NCBI GenBank assembly: GCA_017860375.1
Contig: JAGDMB010000074.1
Location: forward strand, 1 to 8,829
Length of the DNA: 8,829 nucleotides
Source of the DNA: Bacteroidota bacterium
Lineage (GTDB): Bacteria > Bacteroidota > Bacteroidia > Bacteroidales > UBA10428
Direction: 5' to 3'
Part shown: in pieces, positions 1 to 5,811 of the stretch
Numbering within the stretch: position 1 is the stretch's first letter
Layout: each line of letters starts with the position of its first letter
Notes under the pieces: model-generated
The model's database searches: none
The model's input: only the letters and a program-made list of their open reading frames with translations
Told to the model about the DNA's origin: nothing
Translations under genes and position numbers: made by a program

Positions 1-536
1 ATATCGTCTTTATGATCAGCTCCAATCACAAAGCAGAGAATTACGTACAGTCGAAGCGGTATGGTGTTGATTATTATTTAATTGAACCATTCGAATACAA
101 CGATATTCTGGGGTACATCTACGAGGCCTTTAGCAGCATAATACGAACTCCATCTGAATCGATCAAAAAACTCAAAGGAGACATCTCGGTACTAGTGGCT
201 GAAGATAATATTATCAATCAGAAAGTGGCCAACTCGATTTTCGGCCAGCTGGGGCTTTCCATTGATATTGCCCAGAATGGTGATGAAGTCATCCGGAAGA
301 TCAGGGAAAAATGCTATGACATTGTATTCATGGACCTGATGATGCCTGATCGTGATGGAATCCAGGCCACCGTTGAACTGCGCGGTCAGGGTTACCAGAT
401 GCCCATTGTTGCCATGACAGCCACTGCAAGTTCAAGTAGCAAGTCCAGAGCGCTTGCATCCGGAATGAATGATTATATCACAAAGCCGGTCCGCGTGGAA
501 GCCGTAAAAAATATCCTGTATAAGTGGTTTGCCTGA
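1..536 (+). CDS. C-terminal part of a two-component protein with tandem receiver domains (probably a hybrid histidine kinase), 5' end cut by the window
   Basis: The reading frame is open from the first bases, so the start lies upstream. It encodes the C-terminal half of one receiver (REC) domain and one complete REC domain. Residues are counted from the Met codon at position 12. The partial receiver ends in a YYLIEPF stretch (21-27), where E25 replaces the invariant lysine of active receivers. The second receiver (about 58-174) has the acidic pair E64/D65, phosphoacceptor D108 in the IVFMDLMMP strand, T136 in the AMTA strand, and K158 in YITKPV, so it should accept a phosphoryl group. Two receivers at the C-terminus, with no output domain after them, is the usual architecture of hybrid sensor kinases. 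The kinase and sensor parts are not visible, so this is inference. A multi-receiver response regulator is the alternative. The protein ends right after the second receiver, with no HPt or DNA-binding domain. Confidence 0.88.
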   Translation, partial: IVFMISSNHKAENYVQSKRYGVDYYLIEPFEYNDILGYIYEAFSSIIRTPSESIKKLKGDISVLVAEDNIINQKVANSIFGQLGLSIDIAQNGDEVIRKIREKCYDIVFMDLMMPDRDGIQATVELRGQGYQMPIVAMTATASSSSKSRALASGMNDYITKPVRVEAVKNILYKWFA

Positions 537-550
537 TCACAGGCCTTTTT
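531..550 (+). terminator. Short intrinsic-terminator-like hairpin overlapping the stop codon
   Basis: GCCTG (531-535) pairs with CAGGC (540-544) around a 4-base loop, followed by a C and five T residues (546-550). The stop codon TGA (534-536) lies within the hairpin. The stem is only 5 bp but GC-rich, and the T run sits where an intrinsic terminator needs it. It would end transcription of the receiver gene. Confidence is moderate because the stem is short. Confidence 0.42.
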
Positions 551-573
551 GAAAATCTGCCCTCTGGTTTTTA

Positions 574-603
574 CCTTTCTTTCTTTTTTCTGGGAAAGGA
601 AGG
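574..603 (+). repeat. Pyrimidine/purine inverted repeat between the receiver gene and the 237-residue gene
   Basis: CCTTTCTTTC (574-583) can pair with GAAAGGAAGG (594-603) over ten positions with one T-G wobble, leaving a 10-base loop. No clean T run follows, so it is a poor intrinsic terminator by itself. It could back up the hairpin at 531-550. The arms are low-complexity pyrimidine/purine tracts, so chance is a real possibility. Confidence 0.3.
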
Positions 604-613
604 CAAATCTTTG

Positions 614-621
614 TATATTTA
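614..621 (+). promoter_or_regulatory. Possible -7 element for the 237-residue gene
   Basis: TATATTTA matches the Bacteroidota -7 consensus TAnnTTTG at all but the last fixed position. It ends 18 bases before the ATG at 640. I see no TTTG at the usual distance upstream for a -33 element, so this is a weak call. It rests mainly on position: an isolated gene downstream of a possible terminator needs a promoter here. Confidence 0.25.
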
Positions 622-639
622 CTTGAAAAGTAATGGCTT

Positions 640-1353
640 ATGAATACAAATTCAACCATTGAATCACTGGGAAAAATAATGAAGGAAGAAACCCTGCAAA
701 GCGTTACCTTCAATATCCTTCAAAATACACTTGTGCTGGAAAATCTTGAGCCTTTCCCCGGGTACAATGGCCAGAACGTGCCCCTGGAATCCGCACCTGA
801 ATCTATTTTCCTGATGACAACAAAAGCATGTCCGACTGAGACCATTTTCCGGTTGTCCGGACGTATATGCCAATATCATGCTTTATCCTTCAACGCCTGC
901 CCCGCAGAAATTTCTCTGTTCAACAGCCTGTATTACGGTATTCGGCTTAAAGGACTCCCATCATACAATGTCATTGCAGATATTCAGGGATGCTATATGG
1001 ATCAGGGAATTTCTTTTATGAAATACAAAAAAATCCAGAGCGCGGGTTTAATGAAAATTGATAAGATCTTCCGCCTGGAAAGGATCGCTGACCATATCTA
1101 TAAAGACGTCGAAGACGCGCTTACGTATTATTTGGAAATCCCCTATGCTTTTAACTGGAACCTTTTCAAAAAAGTGACCGCAAATATTAAAAACAACCTT
1201 GAAAACCGAAATTTCGATGCGGCAATAGGTTTTATTTACCGGAAAGAAATAATGGATTTCGTGAGAATATATGCTAAAACTGAACTCCCCAGGTTAACGA
1301 TCATTCGCGAAAAATACCTCGAAGAGATTGCTCATATCCGACAGCCTGATTAA
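640..1353 (+). CDS. Unrecognised 237-residue protein
   Basis: I do not recognise a family. The ATG at 640 is the first possible start, because an in-frame stop lies at 631-633. No ribosome-binding site is evident, as is normal for Bacteroidota. The protein has no signal peptide and no membrane segment, so it is probably cytoplasmic. Residues 20-125 look like a mixed beta-rich domain. They contain two similar short motifs, ACPTE (63-67) and ACPAE (86-90), with further cysteines at 77 and 118. Residues 125-237 look mostly helical, with many charged and aromatic residues and an EIP-[FY]-x-W segment near 166-173. The four cysteines could suggest a metal site or redox role, but spacing and context do not establish it. 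The gene stands alone: about 100 bp separate it from the receiver gene, and it converges on polA. It reads as a real gene: a 237-codon open frame with ordinary composition and no better reading frame on either strand. Confidence 0.75.
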   Translation: MNTNSTIESLGKIMKEETLQSVTFNILQNTLVLENLEPFPGYNGQNVPLESAPESIFLMTTKACPTETIFRLSGRICQYHALSFNACPAEISLFNSLYYGIRLKGLPSYNVIADIQGCYMDQGISFMKYKKIQSAGLMKIDKIFRLERIADHIYKDVEDALTYYLEIPYAFNWNLFKKVTANIKNNLENRNFDAAIGFIYRKEIMDFVRIYAKTELPRLTIIREKYLEEIAHIRQPD

Positions 1354-1531
1354 CCTTTTCACGGGTATGAAACCCTGCGCCTTCGGCGTGATTATCCGGT
1401 CTGCCTCCTCATGAGATCGTTTGGGCAAAGCCGGTACCTGGTTGCTCGACTTTGCCCAGATAATTACCGGGGGTCAATGCACTGCGTTTTCGAAATTTGA
1501 GTCTCACGAATAAGGCTGTACAGGTGTACCG
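1354..1531. other. Intergenic gap between convergent genes, no coding sequence seen
   Basis: This 178-bp stretch separates the 3' ends of the 237-residue gene (+) and polA (-). It holds a small hairpin GCGCC-TTC-GGCGT (1377-1389, one G-T wobble), the larger inverted repeat listed at 1422-1458, and a short near-palindrome GTACAGGTGTAC (1518-1529) three bases past the polA stop codon. None is followed by a T run on either strand, so a standard intrinsic terminator is not evident. I see no tRNA or convincing small ORF. Confidence 0.6.
1422..1458. repeat. Perfect 9-bp inverted repeat with a 19-base loop
   Basis: TGGGCAAAG (1422-1430) is the exact reverse complement of CTTTGCCCA (1450-1458). The 19-base loop contains the palindrome GGTACC. 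The stem is stable on either strand and lies midway between two converging genes, which suits a bidirectional transcription end. It lacks a T tract on both sides, so it could instead be an RNA 3'-end stabiliser or a dispersed intergenic repeat. The choice between these cannot be made from one copy. Confidence 0.5.
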
Positions 1532-4285
1532 TCAGTGCGCTTCCAGCCAGTTGTTTCCAGTGCCAATATCCACGACCAGCGGTACTTTAAGGGTAATTGC
1601 ATTTTCCATTTCGTATTTGACGATGCCTTTAATTTCTTCCAATTCTGGTTTATACACATCGAAAACCAGTTCGTCATGCACCTGCAGGATCATTTTGGAC
1701 CTGTGCCCCGACTGTATTTTATTAAAGATATTTACCATGGCCAGTTTAATGATATCAGCCGCAGAGCCCTGAATGGGAGCATTAATTGCATTTCGTTCAG
1801 CCATTCCCCTTACCAGCGCATTCGCAGAATGAATTTCAGGTAAATACCTTCTTCGTCCGAGAATCGTTTCCACATACCCGTTGGCTTTTGCCTTTTCAAT
1901 GTTTTTATTCATATAATGCCTGACATAAGGATAGGTGTTGAAATAACCCTCGATCAATTTCGTGGCCTCCTGCCGTGTAAGATGAAGTCGCTGTGACAGG
2001 CCAAAAGAAGATATTCCATAAATTATCCCAAAATTGGCAGTTTTTGCCCGTCCTCTCATTTCGCGGGAAACATCGGACAGGGAAACATTATAAATTTTGG
2101 CTGCGGTGGCCGTGTGAATGTCCTGATTTTGCCTGAAAGCTTCAATCATATTGCTGTCCTCACAGAGATGAGCCATTATCCGCAATTCAATCTGTGAATA
2201 ATCAGCTGAAAGCAAAACATAATTCTCATCCCGGGGAATGAAGGCCTTGCGGATTTCACGGCCCCTTTCATCACGAATGGGGATATTTTGCAGGTTTGGA
2301 TTTTTTGAGCTCAGTCTTCCGGTGGAAACCCATGCCTGCTCATAGGATGTATGCACTCTGCCGGTAGATGGGTTTATCAGGGCCGGCAGCGCTTCAACGT
2401 ATGTATTGAGCAATTTTTGCAAAGTACGGAAATCGAGAATTTTCGGAATGATGTCATGCTGGTCTGCTATTTCCTGGAGAATTTCCTCACCCGTAGGATA
2501 CTGGTTTGTTTTTGTTTTTTTCACACGCGCCGGTATTTTAAGGTGTTCAAATAGGATCTCCCCCAATTGCCTGGGTGACGCTATGTTGAATTGCATACCC
2601 GCCAGGGTGAATATACCATCCTGAAGGTTAGTAATCTCTTTTTTAAGTACTTCCGCATAGTTATTTAATTCAATTGTGTTGAGCTTTATTCCGGTTCTTT
2701 CCATATCGGCCAATACCTGTATCAGGGGCATCTCTACATTTGCCGCAAGAACCGCAAGGCCCTGTTTAGTAAGTTCCGGTTCAAACCGTTCCGCCAGTTG
2801 CCATGTAACATCAGCATCCTCGGCCGCATATTCGCATATTTTTTCAATTTTTACATCCCGCATGCTAAGCTGGCCTTTCCCCTTTTTTCCAATAAGTTCC
2901 TCAATTGCGACCGGCTTGTAATTCAGGTATACCTCGGAAAGGTAATCCATGTTATGCCGCAGTTCTGGCTGAATAAGGTAATGTGCGATCATCGTATCAA
3001 AAAGAGTGCCTTTCACCACGAAACCATATTGCATAAGCACCTGAATATCGTATTTCAGATTTTGTCCGATTTTTACTATGCCTTCATTTTCAAAAAGCGG
3101 GCGCAGGATCTCAAGTATTGCAAGACTTTGAACGCGGTCCGGAGGAACGGGGATGTACCATGCTTCATGAGCCCTGACCGAGAAGGAAATTCCCACAAGT
3201 TCCGCTTCAAATGTATTCAAACTGGTTGTTTCCGTGTCAAAACATACTTTATCCTTTGTCAGCAAAAAGTCTCTCAGGCTTTTCAGCTCCTCCTCATTTT
3301 CAATGCATTTGTACGCATGTTTAACCTCATAAATGGTGTTCCTGTTGCTAATTTCGGAGGAATTGCCGAGGTTTTCGGATGCAAAGAGCACACCCTGTTC
3401 GGTGACCGCCGGTTTTTCCTGTGATAAAATCCGGTTAGATAGGGTCCGGAATTCCAGTTCTGCAAATACACTTTTTAAAACAGCACTATTCAGTGGTTTT
3501 CGCTTGAATTTTTCAAGGTCTATTTCTATGGGTACATGGGTCTCCAGCGTTGCCAGCTTTTTGGATAGAATAATCTGTTCCCGGTTTTTCTCTATGCTAT
3601 CTCTTTGTTTGCCCTTCAATTCATGTATATGATCGAAAAGGTTTTCAACGGTACCATATTTTACAATGAGTTCTTTTGCCGTTTTTTCTCCAATGCCGGG
3701 TGCCCCCGGGATATTGTCGGAGGCATCGCCCCATAAGGCGAGAATATCAACTACCTGCACCGGATCCTGTATTGAATAGAGATTCAGGATCTCTGCTTTT
3801 CCCAGAATTTCTGCTTCATTATTTGACTTGGCCGGTTTATACATTAAGATATTGTCCGAAACGAGCTGTCCATAATCTTTGTCGGGTGTCATCATAAAAA
3901 CCCTGAATCCTTCCTCTTCCCCCCTTTTGGCAATAGTGCCGATGACATCATCCGCCTCGTATCCGTCTATTTCAATGACCGGAATATTATATCCTTCCAG
4001 CACCTTTTTGATGTAGGGCACGGAGGTTTTAATCTCTTCCGGCGTCTTCATCCTGTTTGCCTTGTATTCCGGATAAAGTATGTTCCGGAAATTGGGTCCC
4101 GGATAATCAAATACGACGGCAATGTAGTCGGGATTTTCCTTGCGTATCAATTCGTCAAGTGTAGCGGTAAAACCATAAATAGCCGATGTGTTCTGCCCTT
4201 TTGAATTCTTTATGGGCCGGTTTATAAAGGCATAGTATGACCTGAATATCAGGGCATAAGCATCAAGTAAAAACAGTTTTTGCAT
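1532..4285 (-). CDS. polA: DNA polymerase I (5' nuclease, 3'-5' exonuclease and polymerase)
   Basis: Replaces RNA primers on the lagging strand and fills repair gaps in the cytoplasm. From the ATG at 4285 it has 917 residues, the family's normal size. The 5' nuclease domain (about 1-290) has acidic residues D8, D60, D112/D113, D135/D137 and D187/D190, and the H3TH motif GIGEKTA (197-203). The proofreading domain (about 325-515) keeps D350 and E352, N409/D413 and Y486/D490, so it should be active; many bacterial Pol I proteins have lost this. The polymerase domain has motif A with D695 and E700, motif B with R744, K748, F752 and Y756, and motif C HDE (870-872). The ATG was chosen because MQKLFLLDAYALIF matches the family N-terminus; a TTG at 4315 would add ten residues with no support. 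The gene converges on the 237-residue gene. It starts 35 bp past the regulator's terminator, with no clear promoter of its own. Confidence 0.97.
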   Translation of the reverse strand: MQKLFLLDAYALIFRSYYAFINRPIKNSKGQNTSAIYGFTATLDELIRKENPDYIAVVFDYPGPNFRNILYPEYKANRMKTPEEIKTSVPYIKKVLEGYNIPVIEIDGYEADDVIGTIAKRGEEEGFRVFMMTPDKDYGQLVSDNILMYKPAKSNNEAEILGKAEILNLYSIQDPVQVVDILALWGDASDNIPGAPGIGEKTAKELIVKYGTVENLFDHIHELKGKQRDSIEKNREQIILSKKLATLETHVPIEIDLEKFKRKPLNSAVLKSVFAELEFRTLSNRILSQEKPAVTEQGVLFASENLGNSSEISNRNTIYEVKHAYKCIENEEELKSLRDFLLTKDKVCFDTETTSLNTFEAELVGISFSVRAHEAWYIPVPPDRVQSLAILEILRPLFENEGIVKIGQNLKYDIQVLMQYGFVVKGTLFDTMIAHYLIQPELRHNMDYLSEVYLNYKPVAIEELIGKKGKGQLSMRDVKIEKICEYAAEDADVTWQLAERFEPELTKQGLAVLAANVEMPLIQVLADMERTGIKLNTIELNNYAEVLKKEITNLQDGIFTLAGMQFNIASPRQLGEILFEHLKIPARVKKTKTNQYPTGEEILQEIADQHDIIPKILDFRTLQKLLNTYVEALPALINPSTGRVHTSYEQAWVSTGRLSSKNPNLQNIPIRDERGREIRKAFIPRDENYVLLSADYSQIELRIMAHLCEDSNMIEAFRQNQDIHTATAAKIYNVSLSDVSREMRGRAKTANFGIIYGISSFGLSQRLHLTRQEATKLIEGYFNTYPYVRHYMNKNIEKAKANGYVETILGRRRYLPEIHSANALVRGMAERNAINAPIQGSAADIIKLAMVNIFNKIQSGHRSKMILQVHDELVFDVYKPELEEIKGIVKYEMENAITLKVPLVVDIGTGNNWLEAH

Positions 4286-4320
4286 AGCACGGTGCTTCTG
4301 GTTATCAAGGTTCAATTTAC

Positions 4321-4352
4321 AAAAAAGGCCGGTTGAATGCTAACAACCGGCC
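4321..4352 (-). terminator. Strong intrinsic terminator of the ArsR-family gene
   Basis: Read on the minus strand, the stem CAACCGGTT-type arms occupy 4344-4352 and 4327-4335 (9 bp, perfect, GC-rich) around an 8-base loop. Six T residues follow immediately (4326 down to 4321). This is a textbook intrinsic terminator. It lies 19 bp past the regulator's stop codon and should separate that transcript from polA, whose start codon is 35 bp further on. Confidence 0.9.
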
Positions 4353-4371
4353 ATTATTGTGTGATTCCTTA

Positions 4372-4668
4372 TCAGCAGGCGCATTTGCTTACGCAATCGA
4401 TAAGATGACTGAGATTTTCATTCCGGATACAGTAATAGGTGTTCTTTCCTTCTCTTTTTGAGAGAAGAATCCCTTTATCTTTAAGGATTCCCAGATGATG
4501 AGAGGTAGTGGATTGCTCAATACCCAGAAGATCATGAATTTCGGTAACGGTAAGTTGCTTTCCCCCGTCAAGGTACTTTAAAATGGCAATCCGCATAGGA
4601 TGTGCAATTGCCTTAAGCATTCCGGCGACTTTTTCCAATTGTTCAGCGGTCAGATTTTCAAATTGCAT
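4372..4668 (-). CDS. ArsR/SmtB-family winged-helix regulator with a C-terminal cysteine cluster
   Basis: A 98-residue DNA-binding protein. Members of this family usually act as dimeric repressors released by a metal ion, metalloid or thiol/sulfur signal. The family is shown by the LKAIAHPMRIAILKYL helix (18-33), the recognition-helix region IEQSTTSHHLGILKDKG (50-66) and the beta wing LLSKREGKNTYYCI (68-81). The classical CVC metal site in the recognition region is absent. Cysteines instead sit at 80, 92, 96 and 98, the last three in the C-terminal helix as CVSKCAC. This suggests a sensor site in the dimerisation helix, but the ligand cannot be named. The start is an ATG without a ribosome-binding site. 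It is transcribed as a single gene, from the promoter at 4749-4778 to the terminator at 4321-4352. No efflux pump or arsenate gene is adjacent. Its palindromic promoter suggests autoregulation. Confidence 0.9.
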   Translation of the reverse strand: MQFENLTAEQLEKVAGMLKAIAHPMRIAILKYLDGGKQLTVTEIHDLLGIEQSTTSHHLGILKDKGILLSKREGKNTYYCIRNENLSHLIDCVSKCAC

Positions 4669-4705
4669 GTGAGGTAAATTAGGTTATTATTTAGTGGATC
4701 GGTTC

Positions 4706-4718
4706 AACGCAATGCGTT
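4706..4718. promoter_or_regulatory. 13-bp palindrome in the leader of the ArsR-family gene
   Basis: AACGCA (4706-4711) and TGCGTT (4713-4718) form a perfect 6-1-6 inverted repeat. It lies about 40 bp upstream of the regulator's ATG, downstream of its predicted transcription start. It could be a second operator or a small leader hairpin. Only the symmetry and position support it. Confidence 0.4.
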
Positions 4719-4748
4719 ATTCCTTACAATTTCAATTAGTTGCTTATG

Positions 4749-4778
4749 CAAATATATAAATATATAGTGAGAAACAAA
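4749..4778 (-). promoter_or_regulatory. Bacteroidota-type promoter for the ArsR-family gene
   Basis: On the minus strand, TATATTTG (4756 down to 4749) matches the -7 consensus TAnnTTTG exactly. A TTTG (4778 down to 4775) lies 18 bases upstream as the -33 element, close to the usual 19-21. Transcription would start near 4742, giving a leader of about 74 bases. The palindrome at 4752-4765 overlaps the -7 element and spacer. Confidence 0.65.
4752..4765. promoter_or_regulatory. Candidate ArsR-family operator inside the promoter
   Basis: ATATAT (4752-4757) and ATATAT (4760-4765) form an inverted repeat around a central AA. ArsR/SmtB operators are typically AT-rich imperfect palindromes of this kind overlapping the core promoter. 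A repressor bound here would cover the -7 element and part of the spacer, blocking its own gene. AT-alternating sequence is palindromic easily, so chance must be considered. Confidence 0.4.
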
Positions 4779-4793
4779 CATCAAGAATATTGC

Positions 4794-4801
4794 TAATTTT
4801 G
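4794..4801 (+). promoter_or_regulatory. -7 element for the polyprenyl synthase gene
   Basis: TAATTTTG is an exact match to TAnnTTTG, 20 bases before the ATG at 4822. Transcription would begin near 4808 with a very short leader. No TTTG occurs 19-21 bases upstream, so the -33 half is weak or missing. The region it would occupy overlaps the divergent regulator promoter. Confidence 0.45.
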
Positions 4802-4821
4802 ACGGCAGAAAAATTGGGTGA

Positions 4822-5796
4822 ATGTCCGTCCTTGATACCATCAAAGAACCTGTTAAAGAGGAGCTAAAGGAATTTGAACGCACTTTTCAGCATTCCCTGA
4901 AAAGCAATATTCCGCTTTTAAATATTGTAATCAATTTCATTATCCGGAGAAAGGGCAAGCAGATCCGTCCCATCCTTGTTTTTTTATCGGCAAAGCTGAC
5001 CGGTAATATCCTGCCTTCCACTTACATTGCTGCTTCTTTAATTGAAATAATGCACACTGCCTCCCTGATCCATGATGATGTGGTGGACGATTCCTATGAG
5101 AGGAGAAATTACTTCTCTGTCAACGCATTATGGAAATCTAAGATGGCGGTTCTGATCGGCGACTATCTTTTGGCCCAGGGCCTATTGATTTCCATTACGA
5201 ACAGCGAATACGATATTTTGCGCATTGTATCGGATGCCGTTCGCGAAATGAGTGAAGGTGAACTGCAGCAAATGCAGGAATCGCGTAAACTTGCCATTAC
5301 GGAAGAGAAGTATTTTGAAATCATCCGGAAAAAAACGGCCACCCTCATCAGTTCATGCGCCGCCAGTGGTGCTAAATCCGTTCAGGCACCTGATCCTGTC
5401 GTGCAGCAGATGGCTAAATTTGGTGAATACATAGGGATTGCCTTTCAGATAAAGGACGATCTTCTTGATTATCAAGTAGATAATCTAAGCGGAAAACCTT
5501 CCGGCAATGACATAAAGGAAAAAAAGATCACCCTGCCCCTTATTTTTGCCCTTCAAAATGCCAATGGTCTTGAACGAAGAAAAATTTTATCTCTTGTTAA
5601 CAAAAAAAATTCGAATTCCGAAACGCTGCATGAAGTTATTGCTTTCATACACTCCAAAGGAGGTTTTGATTACAGTATTCAAAAAATGAATGAATACCGC
5701 GAAAAATCATTGGCTATACTTGATTCTTTTCCTGACAGCCCTTCCAAAAATTCTCTCAGGGAGTTTGCGTATTTTACCACGAACCGAAAACACTAA
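4822..5796 (+). CDS. Long-chain all-trans polyprenyl diphosphate synthase
   Basis: Adds isopentenyl diphosphate units to an allylic primer to make a long polyprenyl diphosphate, most likely the side chain of menaquinone, the usual Bacteroidota quinone. The 324 residues are normal for the IspB/HepT type. Visible motifs are GKQIRP (45-50, substrate binding, with Q where R is more usual), the first aspartate-rich motif DDVVD (85-89), GDYLLAQ (113-119), GEL (146-148) in the central helices, the second aspartate-rich motif KDDLLD (211-216), and GNDIKEKKITLPL (228-240). The residue five before the first aspartate motif is alanine (A80). In this family a small residue there leaves the product tunnel open, which favours long chains over farnesyl or geranylgeranyl products. 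The exact chain length cannot be read. The start is the ATG at 4822, 14 bases past the predicted transcription start. It diverges from the ArsR-family gene and converges on uvrC with only 15 bp between stop codons. Confidence 0.93.
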   Translation: MSVLDTIKEPVKEELKEFERTFQHSLKSNIPLLNIVINFIIRRKGKQIRPILVFLSAKLTGNILPSTYIAASLIEIMHTASLIHDDVVDDSYERRNYFSVNALWKSKMAVLIGDYLLAQGLLISITNSEYDILRIVSDAVREMSEGELQQMQESRKLAITEEKYFEIIRKKTATLISSCAASGAKSVQAPDPVVQQMAKFGEYIGIAFQIKDDLLDYQVDNLSGKPSGNDIKEKKITLPLIFALQNANGLERRKILSLVNKKNSNSETLHEVIAFIHSKGGFDYSIQKMNEYREKSLAILDSFPDSPSKNSLREFAYFTTNRKH

Positions 5797-5811
5797 AAAG
5801 GCATCGTATTA

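Noticed and set aside
633..662. Nine-codon ORF overlapping the start of the 237-residue gene
   Set aside because: It could be a leader peptide, but it has no ribosome-binding site or regulatory context, and such short frames occur by chance.
1518..1529. GTACA-GG-TGTAC near-palindrome after polA
   Set aside because: The 2-base loop cannot form a hairpin with full pairing, and a single short operator-like site past the 3' end of a gene has no context.
1354..1531. Possible tRNA or structured RNA gene in the gap between convergent genes
   Set aside because: The stem-loops do not form a cloverleaf, and no TpsiC-like GGTTCGAATCC arm is present.
2798..3424. 208-residue open frame on the + strand inside polA
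   Set aside because: It lies wholly antisense to a conserved domain of polA, resembles no protein, and has no promoter signal.
4286..4315. N-terminal extension of polA from a TTG at 4315
   Set aside because: The ATG at 4285 begins exactly at the conserved family N-terminus; the extra ten residues have no family support and would nearly reach the upstream terminator.
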